The notes: generated by a model from the letters alone, not told the origin. A stretch of 64,000 nt of DNA from Methylobacterium sp. Leaf99 (GCF_001422375.1 NZ_LMMU01000001.1:1176089-1240088), one strand, 5' to 3'; counted from the first letter of the stretch, positions 19,128-27,559 are shown. Numbers and translations: made by a program.

Positions 19128-19436
19128 ATGCAAAGCTCCGACCGGCCAGGCTCAGATCGCCCCGGCAGCAACCGCCTGTTCGACGATTTCGCCCGCCTGA
19201 TGACCGACGCCGCCGGCGCCGCGCAGGGGGTGCGCCGCGAGGCCGAGACGGTGGTCAAGGCGCAGTTCGAACGCCTGATCCGCGACATGGACATCGCCTC
19301 GCGCGAGGAACTCGACGTCCTGCGCGACATGGTCGCCGCCCTGCGCAGCCAGAACGACGCCCTGGCCCACCGCGTGGCCGCCCTCGAGGCCAAGCTCGGG
19401 CCCGAACCGGCCGCGGGCGTCACGGAAGCGATCTGA
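19128..19436 (+). CDS. ubiK: UbiK/BMFP-domain accessory protein
   Basis: 102-aa coiled-coil protein of the BMFP/UbiK (YqiC) family, which trimerises and assists ubiquinone-biosynthesis complexes in other bacteria and has membrane-fusogenic activity. Visible hallmarks are FDDFARLMTDAAGAAQGVRRE and the predicted coiled coil ASREELDVLRDMVAALRSQN followed by ALEAKL. The N-terminus has a short SDRPGSDRPGSN repeat. Ubiquinone function is inferred from the family. Confidence 0.82.
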   Translation: MQSSDRPGSDRPGSNRLFDDFARLMTDAAGAAQGVRREAETVVKAQFERLIRDMDIASREELDVLRDMVAALRSQNDALAHRVAALEAKLGPEPAAGVTEAI

Positions 19437-19771
19437 CGCGATACCCGAGACGAGCGCGGTCCAAGGTCTCTTTCCGGCGACCGCGCTTGTGCACAGGAAG
19501 GAACGGTGGACGGTCGCTTTCCTGTTCACCGGGTTTCCGGAGCGCTTTGAAACGCGAGTCCGGCGCGGTCTATAGTGAGCCATGACCTGATTCGCCGCTG
19601 CCCCGAACCACCCCGTCCCGACCTCGACTGAGGCCGAACGTATCGCCCGAGCGGATGAGCTTGGATGATGCCAATGGTTTGGCCGATGCGAAGGATGAGG
19701 GGATGCCGGGGCATCGGGCCGCTCTTCACAACACGCCGACGATCCGTGCCGGATCGCCAAACTGGACCGCC
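19437..19771. other. Intergenic region ubiK to YbjN gene
   Basis: About 335 bases. Apart from the sigma-70-like promoter at 19547-19576, nothing distinct is seen; a weak open frame from 19655 reaches into the next gene but its extra N-terminus is not family-like. Confidence 0.4.
19547..19576 (+). promoter_or_regulatory. Sigma-70-like promoter for ybjN-proC
   Basis: TTGAAA (19547-19552) and TATAGT (19571-19576) with an 18-base spacer. This is close to the housekeeping consensus and about 195 bases upstream of the YbjN-domain start. Confidence 0.5.
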
Positions 19772-20275
19772 ATGACCCAACTCCACATCGAAGATCACGA
19801 CCGGCACGAGCACCCCCTCGACATCGTCGAGCGCCTCGCGTCGCTGCGCGACTGGATCTTCGACCGGGCCGAGACCGACGAGATGTCGGTGTCCGTCGCC
19901 GGGCGCTGGGCCGATTACCACGTCGCCTTCACCTGGATCGAGGACGTGGAGGCCCTGCACGTGGCCTGCGCCTTCGACCTCAAGGTGCCCGAGCGCCGCC
20001 GCACGGAGGTGCTCCGGCTGGTGTCGCTCATCAACGAGCAGCTCTGGGTCGGGCATTTCGACCTGTGGTCGACGGACAGCGTGGTGATGTTCCGCCACTC
20101 GCTCCTGCTGACGGGTGGGTCCACGCCGACGCAGAACCAGTGCACCATGATGCTGAAATCGGCCGTGGACGCCTGCGAGCGCTACTATCAGGCGTTCCAG
20201 TTCGTGATCTGGGCCGGCAAGTCGGCGCGCGAATCCCTCGACGCCGTGCTGTTCGAGACCGAAGGCGAGGCGTGA
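19772..20275 (+). CDS. YbjN domain-containing protein
   Basis: 167-aa cytosolic protein of the YbjN family, a fold related to type III secretion chaperones. Matching pieces are HPLDIVERLASLRDWIFDR, DVEALHVACAFDLKVP and QLWVGHFDLWSTD, then LMLKSAVDACERYYQAF-like helices. The stop codon overlaps the GTG start of proC by 4 bp (GTGA), a linkage often seen in alphaproteobacteria. The ATG at 19772 (MTQLHIEDHD) is chosen; an upstream in-frame ATG at 19655 gives a non-conserved tail. Biochemical role unknown. Confidence 0.87.
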   Translation: MTQLHIEDHDRHEHPLDIVERLASLRDWIFDRAETDEMSVSVAGRWADYHVAFTWIEDVEALHVACAFDLKVPERRRTEVLRLVSLINEQLWVGHFDLWSTDSVVMFRHSLLLTGGSTPTQNQCTMMLKSAVDACERYYQAFQFVIWAGKSARESLDAVLFETEGEA

Positions 20276-21084
20276 GCCGGCTTCCCGCCTCCCTCACCCT
20301 CGTCGGCGCCGGCAAGATGGGGGGCGCGATGCTCTCCGGCTGGCTCGCCGGCGGCCTCGATCCGGCCCGCACCACGATCCTCGACCCCCAGCCCTCGCCC
20401 GAGATCGAGGCCCTGTGCGCGGCCTGCGGCCTCGCCCTCAACCCGGCCGCTCCGCCCGCGTCCGACGCCCTGGTGCTGGCGATGAAGCCGCAGGGCCTCG
20501 ACGCCGCCGCGCCGATGCTGGCGGGGCTCGCCGGTGCCGACACCCTCGTGGTGTCGATCCTCGCCGGCAAGACCATCGCGGATCTGCGCACCCGCCTGCC
20601 CCGGCCGCGGGCCATCGTCCGCGCCATGCCGAACCTTCCCGCCAGCATCGGCCGGGGCGCCACCGGCGCCGTGGCGAGCGCGGGGGTGGATGCCGCCCGG
20701 CGCGACCAGGCCGACGCGCTGCTGGCCAGCGTCGGCCTCGTGGAATGGCTCGACGACGAGGGCCTCATCGACGCGCTCACCGCCGTGTCCGGGTCCGGCC
20801 CGGCCTACGTGTTCCTCCTGGCCGAAGCGATGGCGCAGGCCGGCATCGCCGCCGGGCTTCCCGCCGCCATGGCGGCGCGGCTGGCCCGCGCCACGGTCTC
20901 GGGCTCGGGCGCCCTCCTCGACGCCACGGACCGCGACGCGGGACTCCTGCGCCGGGACGTGACCTCCCCCGGCGGCACCACGGCCGCGGCGCTCGCGGTG
21001 CTCATGCGCGACGGCGGCCTGCCCGACCTCCTGCGCGAGGCCGTGGCGGCGGGCCGGCACCGGGCGGGCGAATTGTCCGGGTAG
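20272..21084 (+). CDS. proC: Pyrroline-5-carboxylate reductase
   Basis: Last step of proline synthesis: NAD(P)H reduction of pyrroline-5-carboxylate. The Rossmann motif is LTLVGAGKMGGAMLSGWL at the N-terminus. MPNLPASIGRGATG, TAVSGSGPAYVFLLAEAM and the signature DVTSPGGTTAAAL are all present. 270 aa, the normal length. GTG start at 20272 overlapping the YbjN gene by 4 bp. Confidence 0.95.
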   Translation: MSRLPASLTLVGAGKMGGAMLSGWLAGGLDPARTTILDPQPSPEIEALCAACGLALNPAAPPASDALVLAMKPQGLDAAAPMLAGLAGADTLVVSILAGKTIADLRTRLPRPRAIVRAMPNLPASIGRGATGAVASAGVDAARRDQADALLASVGLVEWLDDEGLIDALTAVSGSGPAYVFLLAEAMAQAGIAAGLPAAMAARLARATVSGSGALLDATDRDAGLLRRDVTSPGGTTAAALAVLMRDGGLPDLLREAVAAGRHRAGELSG

Positions 21085-21162
21085 GGTGGCCCTAACGACC
21101 TCGGCGGCTTCACCCTACATGGGTGGCGACACCGACGAGGATCGTACCCCAAGGACCGCCCC

Positions 21163-21921
21163 ATGCCCTCTGCCAACAAGCCTTCCGCGAGCCCTTCGAC
21201 CGGAACGGACGTCGCGGTGGCGACGCCGAAACCCTCGCCCCGCGAGGCCGCCGTCGAGGCGCTGATGCGGCTCGCCGCCGAGCAGCCCTGGAACGACATC
21301 GAGGTCGGCGACATCGCCCGGGAGGCCGGCCTGAGCCTCGCCGAATTCCGCGACCTGTTTCCGTCGAAGGGCGCGGTCCTGGGCGGCCTCGCCCGGATCA
21401 TCGACCGCAAGGTGCTGGACGGCGACGCGACGGATCTCGCCGAGGAGCCGACCCGCGAGCGCCTGTTCGACGTGCTCATGCGCCGCCTCGACGCGATGAC
21501 CCCCTACAAGGATGCCCTGCGGCGCATCTCCTATGCCCTGCGCGGCGATCCGCTCTCGCTCCTGGCCCTCAACGGGGTCGCCCTCAACTCCCACCGCTTC
21601 ATGCTGGCGGCGGCCGGCATCAACACCGAGGGGCCCCTCGGGCGCCTCAAGCTCCAGGGCGTGGTCGTCGCCTTCGCCCGCACCGTCGAGGTCTGGCTCG
21701 ACGACGAAGACCCGGCGCTGGCCCGCACCATGGCGAAGCTCGACAAGGAGATCCGCAACGGCGAGCGCTTCATGGAGCGCGCCGACGATGCCCGCCGCCT
21801 CACCGCACCGTTCCGGGCCCTCGGCCGTTCGCTCCTCGATCGCGGGTCGCGCCGGCGGAGCGACACCCGCAACGAGGACGAGGGCAATCCCCTCGGCGGA
21901 GACCCCGCCGCCGCCATCTGA
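21163..21921 (+). CDS. TetR/AcrR family transcriptional regulator
   Basis: 252 aa. The N-terminal helix-turn-helix lies at about residues 30-75 (MRLAAEQPWNDIEVGDIARE, then AGLSLAEFRDLFPSKGAVL), matching the TetR pattern. The C-terminal domain is helical with no recognised ligand pocket, and the end is charged and disordered. It ends at a strong terminator. The target is unknown; the closest genes (proC, DUF4142) show no obvious link. Confidence 0.82.
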   Translation: MPSANKPSASPSTGTDVAVATPKPSPREAAVEALMRLAAEQPWNDIEVGDIAREAGLSLAEFRDLFPSKGAVLGGLARIIDRKVLDGDATDLAEEPTRERLFDVLMRRLDAMTPYKDALRRISYALRGDPLSLLALNGVALNSHRFMLAAAGINTEGPLGRLKLQGVVVAFARTVEVWLDDEDPALARTMAKLDKEIRNGERFMERADDARRLTAPFRALGRSLLDRGSRRRSDTRNEDEGNPLGGDPAAAI

Positions 21922-21928
21922 AACGAGA

Positions 21929-21955
21929 AAGGGCCGCCCCATCGGGGCGGCCCTT
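21929..21955. terminator. Rho-independent terminator
   Basis: A 10-bp GC-only stem (21931-21940 with 21944-21953), 3-base loop, flanked by A's on the left and TT on the right. It lies between the convergent TetR and DUF4142 genes. Confidence 0.75.
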
Positions 21956-21977
21956 CCGTCAGGCGATCGCGTGTGGA

Positions 21978-22700
21978 TCAGCCGCCGATGCGGTCGGCGA
22001 GGACGGCCGAGTGGCCGTGCTGGTTGGCGATGTAGGGCAGTGCCTGGTTGGCGAACTCGCGACCCTGGGCGCTGTCGCCGTTGCGCGAATAGGCCTCGTA
22101 GAGACCCAGCGTCCGGGCATCCGAGCGGGCCTGCTGGCGGGCGTAGGTGCGGTCGAACTCGCGGGCGCTGCGGGCGTTCTTGAGGCTGTCGATGCGGGCC
22201 TGACCCTCGGGGCCGATGGCGACGCGGCGGCCGGGCTCGCCGGGGCTGTTGTCGACGAGGCCGACGCCGCCGAGGACGCCGCCGACGATCTTCTGGGCGA
22301 TGGTGGCCGAGATGGTCACCGGGGCCAGCACCACGCCGACGGGGTTGTCGAGGCGGGTTTCGAACGGCTGGCTGTCGGAGACGACGGTGCCGCCGGCGGT
22401 GAGCGAGGTGCCCTCGGGCAGCAGGGCCTTGGTGGTGGCCTCACGCTCGACGAGAACGTTCTTGGCGTAGTTGCGCACGTTCGGGTTGCGCGAGCGCTCC
22501 AGGGCGATGCGGCTCGACTCGATGCTGACCGCATCCGACTTGAGGGCGGCGGAGCGGAAGGCCGAGGTATCGCGGGCCTCGACGGAGTTGCCGTCGTATT
22601 GCGGCGCCACGCGGAACGACAGGGGCTCCTGGGCCAACGCCGGGGTGGCGAGGGCGGCGACGGAGAGGCCGAGGGCGGCGAGAAGCTTGGTGTTGATCAT
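21978..22700 (-). CDS. DUF4142-type secreted protein
   Basis: 240 aa with a clear Sec signal peptide (MINTKLLAALGLSVAALATPALA, cleavage after ALA). The mature part is helical and contains the ferritin-like DUF4142 pattern (FRSAALKSDAVSIESSRIAL, NPNVRNYAKNVLVERE, and FDRTYARQQARS later). A Gly/Val-rich hydrophobic insert (TISATIAQKIVGGVLGGVG) lies in the middle. Periplasmic or outer-surface; function unknown. ATG at 22700 chosen over 22718 because it gives the proper signal peptide. Confidence 0.82.
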   Translation of the reverse strand: MINTKLLAALGLSVAALATPALAQEPLSFRVAPQYDGNSVEARDTSAFRSAALKSDAVSIESSRIALERSRNPNVRNYAKNVLVEREATTKALLPEGTSLTAGGTVVSDSQPFETRLDNPVGVVLAPVTISATIAQKIVGGVLGGVGLVDNSPGEPGRRVAIGPEGQARIDSLKNARSAREFDRTYARQQARSDARTLGLYEAYSRNGDSAQGREFANQALPYIANQHGHSAVLADRIGG

Positions 22701-23056
22701 GGCGGAAAATGTCCTCACGCGCCTTGATGGCGCTTGTGGTGATGGAACGTGTCGTCCGCCGGCAACGCTTTCTTAACGGGGGTGTTCCCGCTCAACGTGC
22801 ATGGCTGTGCTGCAGCGCACCGTCGCGATTGGACCGGCGCGTTTTCTTTCGAGCAATTTCTGATCCCGCAACCAGCGTTGCCGGCGGCTTCGGTATCATC
22901 CCTGCGGTCGGGGCAGTTTCCTTGAATACCACCCGTCACGCGATCCCGGCCCCGAAGCGGCTTTTTCAGATCCTCAACAATATAGGTTTTTATTCTTGAT
23001 TTTTGATCAGTATTTTGATAGGATGGAAATCTCAAAAAATCAGAGGAGATACTCTT
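22701..23056. other. Transition into AT-rich cassette
   Basis: About 355 bases between the DUF4142 start and the cassette. Composition changes from GC-rich to AT-rich near 22970. The segment 22975-23050 is rich in A/T runs and probably carries the cassette promoter; agaggag at 23042-23048 is a strong RBS for the GTG at 23057. No gene is seen before that. Confidence 0.5.
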
Positions 23057-23423
23057 GTGGATCGCATTAGACTTCTTCGTATCCGGACCGGTCTTAGCAG
23101 TGCCAAGCTAGATTTGGCGTTCCAAAAATTCATCCTCGCTCTCAAATTCGACCAAAACCAGCCACGTGTGCCAGCTGGGCAAGCCAATGGGGGCCAATGG
23201 GGGCCAATGGTCGAGCGAAACATCTAATGAGAGCGATCTCGATCTAGTCCCTAGACTTAAGCCATTGAGAGCTGATTATATAACAGATGAGTACTGCAGA
23301 GAAATATACAGACGTGATTTATTTCAATGTAAGATAGTAAAAATCAGTGGCTGCTACGCACAGGCGATGGTCCGACTTGTGGCATGTGAAAATGGGCACC
23401 CCATTACTCCACTAAACTATTAG
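23057..23423 (+). pseudogene. Frameshifted gene with N-Q-P-R-V-P-A-G motif (toxin-like?)
   Basis: Two overlapping open frames make sense only when joined. Frame 1 starts at GTG 23057 with RBS agaggag and reads VDRIRLLRIRTG, then AKLDLAFQKFILALKFD and NQPRVPAGQANGGQ. It then runs off into WGPMVERNI and stops at 23227. Frame 2 supplies the natural continuation NGGQWSSETSNESDLDLVPR and ends at 23423 (HPITPLNY). Deleting one copy of the 10-bp repeat at 23191-23210 restores one ~119-aa protein. The N-Q-P-R-V-P-A-G-x-x-x-G-G-Q-W motif recurs in short alphaproteobacterial proteins of unknown function. AT-rich, unlike its neighbours. A toxin role is speculation from the paired gene layout. Confidence 0.6.
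23183..23210 (+). repeat. 10-bp tandem duplication causing frameshift
   Basis: The unit gggccaatgg occurs twice in full (23191-23200, 23201-23210) after an 8-base partial copy (gccaatgg, 23183-23190). The Asn-Gly-Gly-Gln-Trp coding sequence itself needs only about 1.8 copies; the extra copy shifts the frame by +1 (10 bases). Confidence 0.85.
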
Positions 23424-23432
23424 GACAAGCCA

Positions 23433-23768
23433 ATGATCATCGCGTCTAGAATGTTAAAATTTCAAAACAAAGGATCTGAACTCGATGTAAAAATCGACAT
23501 CCATATGCCCGAACCCAATGAATCAGATTGGATTTGCCGTTACGACATCCAATGGCCCGACTCAACCCAGTCGAATTTTGCAAAAGGCTCTGACTCGATT
23601 CAAGCACTTCACTTGGGCTTGCAGCGAATATGCCTGGACTTATATATGAGTGAATACCATGCAACCGGCAATCTGTTTTGGTCTGCGCCCGGAGGCGGCT
23701 ATGGATTCCCCATCACGCGGAACGGTCGCAGCTTCCTGATCGGCGACGACAAGACCTTCGAAGGCTGA
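23433..23768 (+). CDS. Hypothetical protein, possible immunity-type partner
   Basis: 111-aa acidic protein, 9 bases after the frameshifted gene and in the same AT-rich block. It reads MIIASRMLKFQNKGSELDVKI, WICRYDIQWPDSTQSNFAKG, DSIQALHLGLQRICLDLYMS and SAPGGGYGFPITR. The pattern (basic start, W-x-C-x-Y, WPD, D-S-x-Q-A-L, GYGFP) resembles a small family of alphaproteobacterial proteins of unknown function; I believe it is the DUF6968 group, but that label is from memory. GC content rises at its 3' end. Small acidic partner genes after toxin-like genes are often immunity proteins; here that is inference only. Confidence 0.65.
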   Translation: MIIASRMLKFQNKGSELDVKIDIHMPEPNESDWICRYDIQWPDSTQSNFAKGSDSIQALHLGLQRICLDLYMSEYHATGNLFWSAPGGGYGFPITRNGRSFLIGDDKTFEG

Positions 23769-23804
23769 CTACAATATCTGGTTGGCCTGTCCTTCAGGCG
23801 CCGC

Positions 23805-26800
23805 TCAATGCGCCTCCTCCCAGTTCAACGCCGCCCGCGCCTCCACCACCAGCGGCACCCGCAGCGTCAAAGCCGGCGCCGGCGCCTCGACCATGATCCG
23901 CGAAATCACCGGCAGGGCCTTCGCGACTTCGTCCTCCGGCGCCTCGAACACGAGCTCGTCGTGCACCTGCAGCAGCATGCGCACGTTGAGCTTTTCCGCC
24001 TTCAGGGCGTCCTCCATGCGGATCATCGCCCGGCGGATGATGTCGGCGGCCGAGCCCTGGATCGGGGCGTTGATGGCCTGGCGCTCGACGCTCGCCCGCT
24101 CGTTGGGGTTGTTGGAGCGGATCTGGGGGTAGTGGCACACCCGGCCGAACAGGGTGGTGACGTAGCCGAGGTCGCGGCACAGGCGCTTGGTGTCGTCGAT
24201 ATAGGCGCGGATGCCGGGAAAGCGCTCGAAATACTGCTTGATGAAGGCGCCCGCCTCCTCGCGGCCGATGCCGAGGCGGTCGGCCAGCCCGAAGGCCGAG
24301 ATGCCGTAGATGATGCCGAAGTTGATGGTCTTGGCGCGGCGCCGCAGGTCCGGTGTCATCTCCGCCAGGGGCACGCCGAACATGGCGCTGGCGGTGGCCG
24401 CGTGGATGTCGACGCCGTCCGCAAAGGCCTGGCGCAGCTGCGGGATGTCGGCGATGTGGGCGAGCAGCCGGAGTTCGATCTGGCTGTAATCCGCCGAGAT
24501 CAGGCGGTTGCCCTCCGCCGCCACGAAGGCGCGGCGGATGCGCCGGCCCTCCTCCGTGCGGATCGGGATGTTCTGCAGGTTCGGGTCCGACGACGACAGC
24601 CGGCCCGTGGTGGTGGCGGCCAGCGAAAACGAGGTGTGGACCCGGTCGGTCTCGCGGTCGGCGTGCTGCTGCAGCGAATCCGTATAGGTGGATTTGAGCT
24701 TGGCGAGCTGGCGCCACTCCAGGATCTTCTTCGGCAGTTCGTGGCCGGCCTGGGCCAGTTCCTCCAACAGGGTCGCGGGCGTCGCCCACTGGCCGGACGG
24801 CGTCTTCTTGGCGCCGGGCAGGCCCATCTTGCCGAACAGGATGTCGCCGATCTGTTTTGGCGACGACACCTGGAATTTTTCTCCGGCATCCTCCTGAATT
24901 TCCTCTTCGAGACGCACGAGGATCTGCGAAAAGTCGCCAGACAGGCGGCTGAGCATGTTGCGGTCGACGCGGATGCCCTGCGCTTCCATGCGGGCGACCA
25001 CCGCCACCAGGGGGCGCTCCAGGGTCTCGTAGACGGTGACGCGCTTCTCGGCGACGAGGCGCGGCTTCATCATCCGCCACAGGCGCAGGGTGACGTCGGC
25101 GTCCTCGGCCGCGTAGGCCGTGGCCCGGTCCAGGGGCACCCGGTCGAAGGTGGTCTTGGCCTTGCCCGTCCCGGCCACGTCCGCGAAGGTGATGGGCTGG
25201 TGGCCGAGGTGGCGGCGGGCGAGTTCGTCCATGCCGTGCCCGCCCTTGCCGGCATCGAGCACGTAGGAGATCAGCATAGTGTCGTCGAACGGCGCCACGT
25301 CGATGCCGTAGCGGGTGAGCACGGCGAGGTCGTATTTCAGGTTCTGGCCGACCTTGAGCACGCCCGGATTCTCGAGGAGCGGCTTCAGGCGGGCGATCAC
25401 CACCTTGAGGTCGATCTGGCCGGCGGCCGGCTGGAACACGTCCGACGCCGCCTTGGCGTCGCCGAACAGGTCGCCCTCGGTCGCCTGCACGGGGTCGAGG
25501 TGGCGCAGGGGGATGTAGGCCGCGCGCCCCGGCGCGACGCAGAGCGAGATGCCGACGAGGTTGGAATTGATGGCGTCGAGGGCGTCGGTCTCCGTATCGA
25601 CCGCGACCACGCCCGCCTCCTCGGCCTCGGCGATCCAGGCGTCGAGCTGCTCGACGAGGCCGATGGTCTCGTAGGCCGCCGTATCGAACGGCTTGACGGA
25701 CTCGGCGGCGCGGGCCGCCACGAGGTCGGCGGGCGTCGCCTCGGACGACCGGCGCGCTTTCGGCGCGGCGTCGGGCAAGCCGAACTCGGCGAAGGGATCG
25801 ACCTCGGGCCCGTCCCCGGGCGGCAGCGGCACGGGATCGCCGAGGGCCTGGGCCGCGAACGGCGCGTCCTCGGCCTCGGCACGCTGGGGCAGCAGGGCTG
25901 GATCGGGCTGCACCGCCTCGGGGTCGACGTGCAGCATCGCGGCGATGCGCCGCGTCAGGGTGTTGAACTCCATGGCCTTGAGGAAGCCGACGAGCTTTTG
26001 CGGATCGGGCTTCGGCAGGCGCAGATCGTCGAGGGGCACGGGCACCGGCACGTTCTCTTCCAGCGCCACGAGCCTTCGCGAGAGCCGGGCCTGATCGATG
26101 CTGGCGAGCAGGGTCTCGCGGCGCTTGGGCTGCTTGATCTCGCCGGCCCGGTCCAGGAGGGCGTCGAGGCTGCCGTATTCCTTGATCAGCGCCGCCGCCG
26201 TCTTCAGGCCGATGCCGGGGACGCCCGGCACGTTGTCGGAGGTGTCGCCGATGAGGGCGAGGGCGTCGCCGATCTGCTCGGGGGTCAGACCCTCCCACTT
26301 GGCGATGATGGCGTCGCGGTCAAGGTTGCGCTCGGGCCGGTGGCCGGCCTTGCCCTTGGTGCCGGATTCGAAGTCGTAGAACCGCACCAGGGGGCCGACG
26401 AGCTGCATCAGGTCCTTGTCGGACGAGACGATGATGACCCCGGCGCCCCGCGCCTCGGCCTGGCGCGAATAGGTGGCGATGAGGTCGTCGGCCTCGTAGC
26501 GGATCAGTTCGATGGGCTGGAGGCCGAAGGCGCGCACGGCATCGCGCATGAGCGGCATCTGGCGCTTGAGGTCGTCGGGCGCGTCCGGCCGGTGGCCCTT
26601 GTAGTCGGGGTAGAGCTCCTTGCGGAACGAGCCCTCGGACTTGTCGAACACGATGGCCAGATGCGTCGGCATCACGCCCGCCGCCCCCTCCTGCACGAAC
26701 TGGGCGATCTTGGTGCAGAACAGCCGCACGGCCCCCGTGGGCAGGCCGTCCGAGGGGCGGGTGTTGTACTTCTGGTCCTGGTTGATCGACTGGAAATACG

Positions 26801-26879
26801 CGCGGAAGATGAACGACGAACCATCGACGAGGATGATCTGATCGCCGGGGCCGACGGGAGCGGAAGCGGGCATCGTCAT
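23805..26879 (-). CDS. polA: DNA polymerase I
   Basis: Repair and Okazaki-fragment polymerase, 1024 aa with three domains. The N-terminal 5'-3' exonuclease (LVDGSSFIFRAYF; GDTSDNVPGVPGIG) occupies about 1-300. The 3'-5' exonuclease has its first acidic motif in VVAVDTETDALDAINS at about residue 420 and looks active. The family-A polymerase follows with GRLSSSDPNLQNIPIR, ADYSQIELRLLAHI (motif A, about 796), RRAKTINFGIIYG (motif B) and LQVHDELVFE (motif C, about 972). Starts ATG-ACG-ATG at 26879. Directly downstream lies the AT-rich cassette, convergently oriented. Confidence 0.97.
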   Translation of the reverse strand: MTMPASAPVGPGDQIILVDGSSFIFRAYFQSINQDQKYNTRPSDGLPTGAVRLFCTKIAQFVQEGAAGVMPTHLAIVFDKSEGSFRKELYPDYKGHRPDAPDDLKRQMPLMRDAVRAFGLQPIELIRYEADDLIATYSRQAEARGAGVIIVSSDKDLMQLVGPLVRFYDFESGTKGKAGHRPERNLDRDAIIAKWEGLTPEQIGDALALIGDTSDNVPGVPGIGLKTAAALIKEYGSLDALLDRAGEIKQPKRRETLLASIDQARLSRRLVALEENVPVPVPLDDLRLPKPDPQKLVGFLKAMEFNTLTRRIAAMLHVDPEAVQPDPALLPQRAEAEDAPFAAQALGDPVPLPPGDGPEVDPFAEFGLPDAAPKARRSSEATPADLVAARAAESVKPFDTAAYETIGLVEQLDAWIAEAEEAGVVAVDTETDALDAINSNLVGISLCVAPGRAAYIPLRHLDPVQATEGDLFGDAKAASDVFQPAAGQIDLKVVIARLKPLLENPGVLKVGQNLKYDLAVLTRYGIDVAPFDDTMLISYVLDAGKGGHGMDELARRHLGHQPITFADVAGTGKAKTTFDRVPLDRATAYAAEDADVTLRLWRMMKPRLVAEKRVTVYETLERPLVAVVARMEAQGIRVDRNMLSRLSGDFSQILVRLEEEIQEDAGEKFQVSSPKQIGDILFGKMGLPGAKKTPSGQWATPATLLEELAQAGHELPKKILEWRQLAKLKSTYTDSLQQHADRETDRVHTSFSLAATTTGRLSSSDPNLQNIPIRTEEGRRIRRAFVAAEGNRLISADYSQIELRLLAHIADIPQLRQAFADGVDIHAATASAMFGVPLAEMTPDLRRRAKTINFGIIYGISAFGLADRLGIGREEAGAFIKQYFERFPGIRAYIDDTKRLCRDLGYVTTLFGRVCHYPQIRSNNPNERASVERQAINAPIQGSAADIIRRAMIRMEDALKAEKLNVRMLLQVHDELVFEAPEDEVAKALPVISRIMVEAPAPALTLRVPLVVEARAALNWEEAH

Positions 26880-26922
26880 CGCGCGGCAGGGTCTCGCAAA
26901 GGGGGGCTCGGGGCGGCCGCGC

Positions 26923-27282
26923 TCACGGGGCCTGCGGTCGGCTCAGTTCAACGCGGCAGACCGCGGTGATCGGGTTCAACTGGTCGTGGACGGTCTTCCA
27001 GACGATGTCCAGGGACACCCGATGATAGGCATGCCGATAGAGGTTTCCGGCATCCGCCATGTCGCGCCAGGGGATGCCGGGATGACGCGCCTTGGTCTCG
27101 GCCGTAAGCCGCCGGCTCGCCTCCGAGATGATCTCGAGGCAGCGAACCACGGCATACTGCGTCAGCAGATCGGCTTCGAAGGCCGCGAAGGTCATGGCGG
27201 CGGTGAAGCGCAGGGCCGCCTCGGCGTTGGTGACGATGTCCTCACACGCGTCGTATTCGCGGTCAGAAGACAGGGATGGCAT
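26923..27282 (-). CDS. hepT: HepT-like HEPN-domain toxin with altered catalytic motif
   Basis: 119-aa helical HEPN (DUF86/HepT) protein, the toxin half of a HepT-MntA pair; active relatives are RNases. Family features: AVVRCLEIISEASRRL (helix with conserved Glu-Ile-x-x-x-Ala/Ser), IPWRDMADAGNLYRHAYHRVS and LDIVWKTVHDQL. The canonical motif R-N-x-x-x-H-x-Y is here G79-N-L-Y-R-H84-A-Y86. The catalytic Arg is Gly, while His and the Tyr that MntA AMPylates in studied systems remain. Starts within the 3' end of mntA (20-bp overlap), so translation is coupled. Likely a weakened or inactive toxin, or one using the neighbouring Arg83. Confidence 0.82.
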   Translation of the reverse strand: MPSLSSDREYDACEDIVTNAEAALRFTAAMTFAAFEADLLTQYAVVRCLEIISEASRRLTAETKARHPGIPWRDMADAGNLYRHAYHRVSLDIVWKTVHDQLNPITAVCRVELSRPQAP

Positions 27283-27559
27283 CGCGCTCGATCCGTGTCC
27301 TGACCCGGTCCTTCAGGGTCTTGCGATTGGCGACATCGACCGACACGGGAAACAGGTCCGCGATGAAGTGGCAGAGGCCGACATAGGCGTAGACATCGAG
27401 CTTCAGGGCCTCGTCGAGGTCGATCACGATGTCGACGTCGCTGTCCGCATGCGCCTCGCCCCGCGCCGTCGAACCGAACAAGGCGGCATGCCGGATACCA
27501 CGCGCCCGCAACGCACCCTCGTGGGCGCGCAAAATCTCGATGGCGGCCTCGCGTTCCAT
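27263..27559 (-). CDS. mntA: MntA-like nucleotidyltransferase antitoxin
   Basis: 98-aa minimal nucleotidyltransferase. The active-site motif G-S-x10-D-x-D is intact: FGSTARGEAHADSDVDIVID (G29, S30, D41, D43). In characterised pairs such proteins poly-AMPylate the HEPN toxin on a tyrosine. Two-gene operon with hepT directly downstream and overlapping. Lies between polA and a YihY gene, on the same strand. Composition is GC-rich like the chromosome, so any acquisition is old. Confidence 0.88.
   Translation of the reverse strand: MEREAAIEILRAHEGALRARGIRHAALFGSTARGEAHADSDVDIVIDLDEALKLDVYAYVGLCHFIADLFPVSVDVANRKTLKDRVRTRIERDAIPVF

Noticed and set aside
23808..26969. 1053-aa open frame on the plus strand
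   Set aside because: Exact antisense of polA. The composition is shadow-like (His, Gly, Val, Arg, Asp), and no domain is visible.
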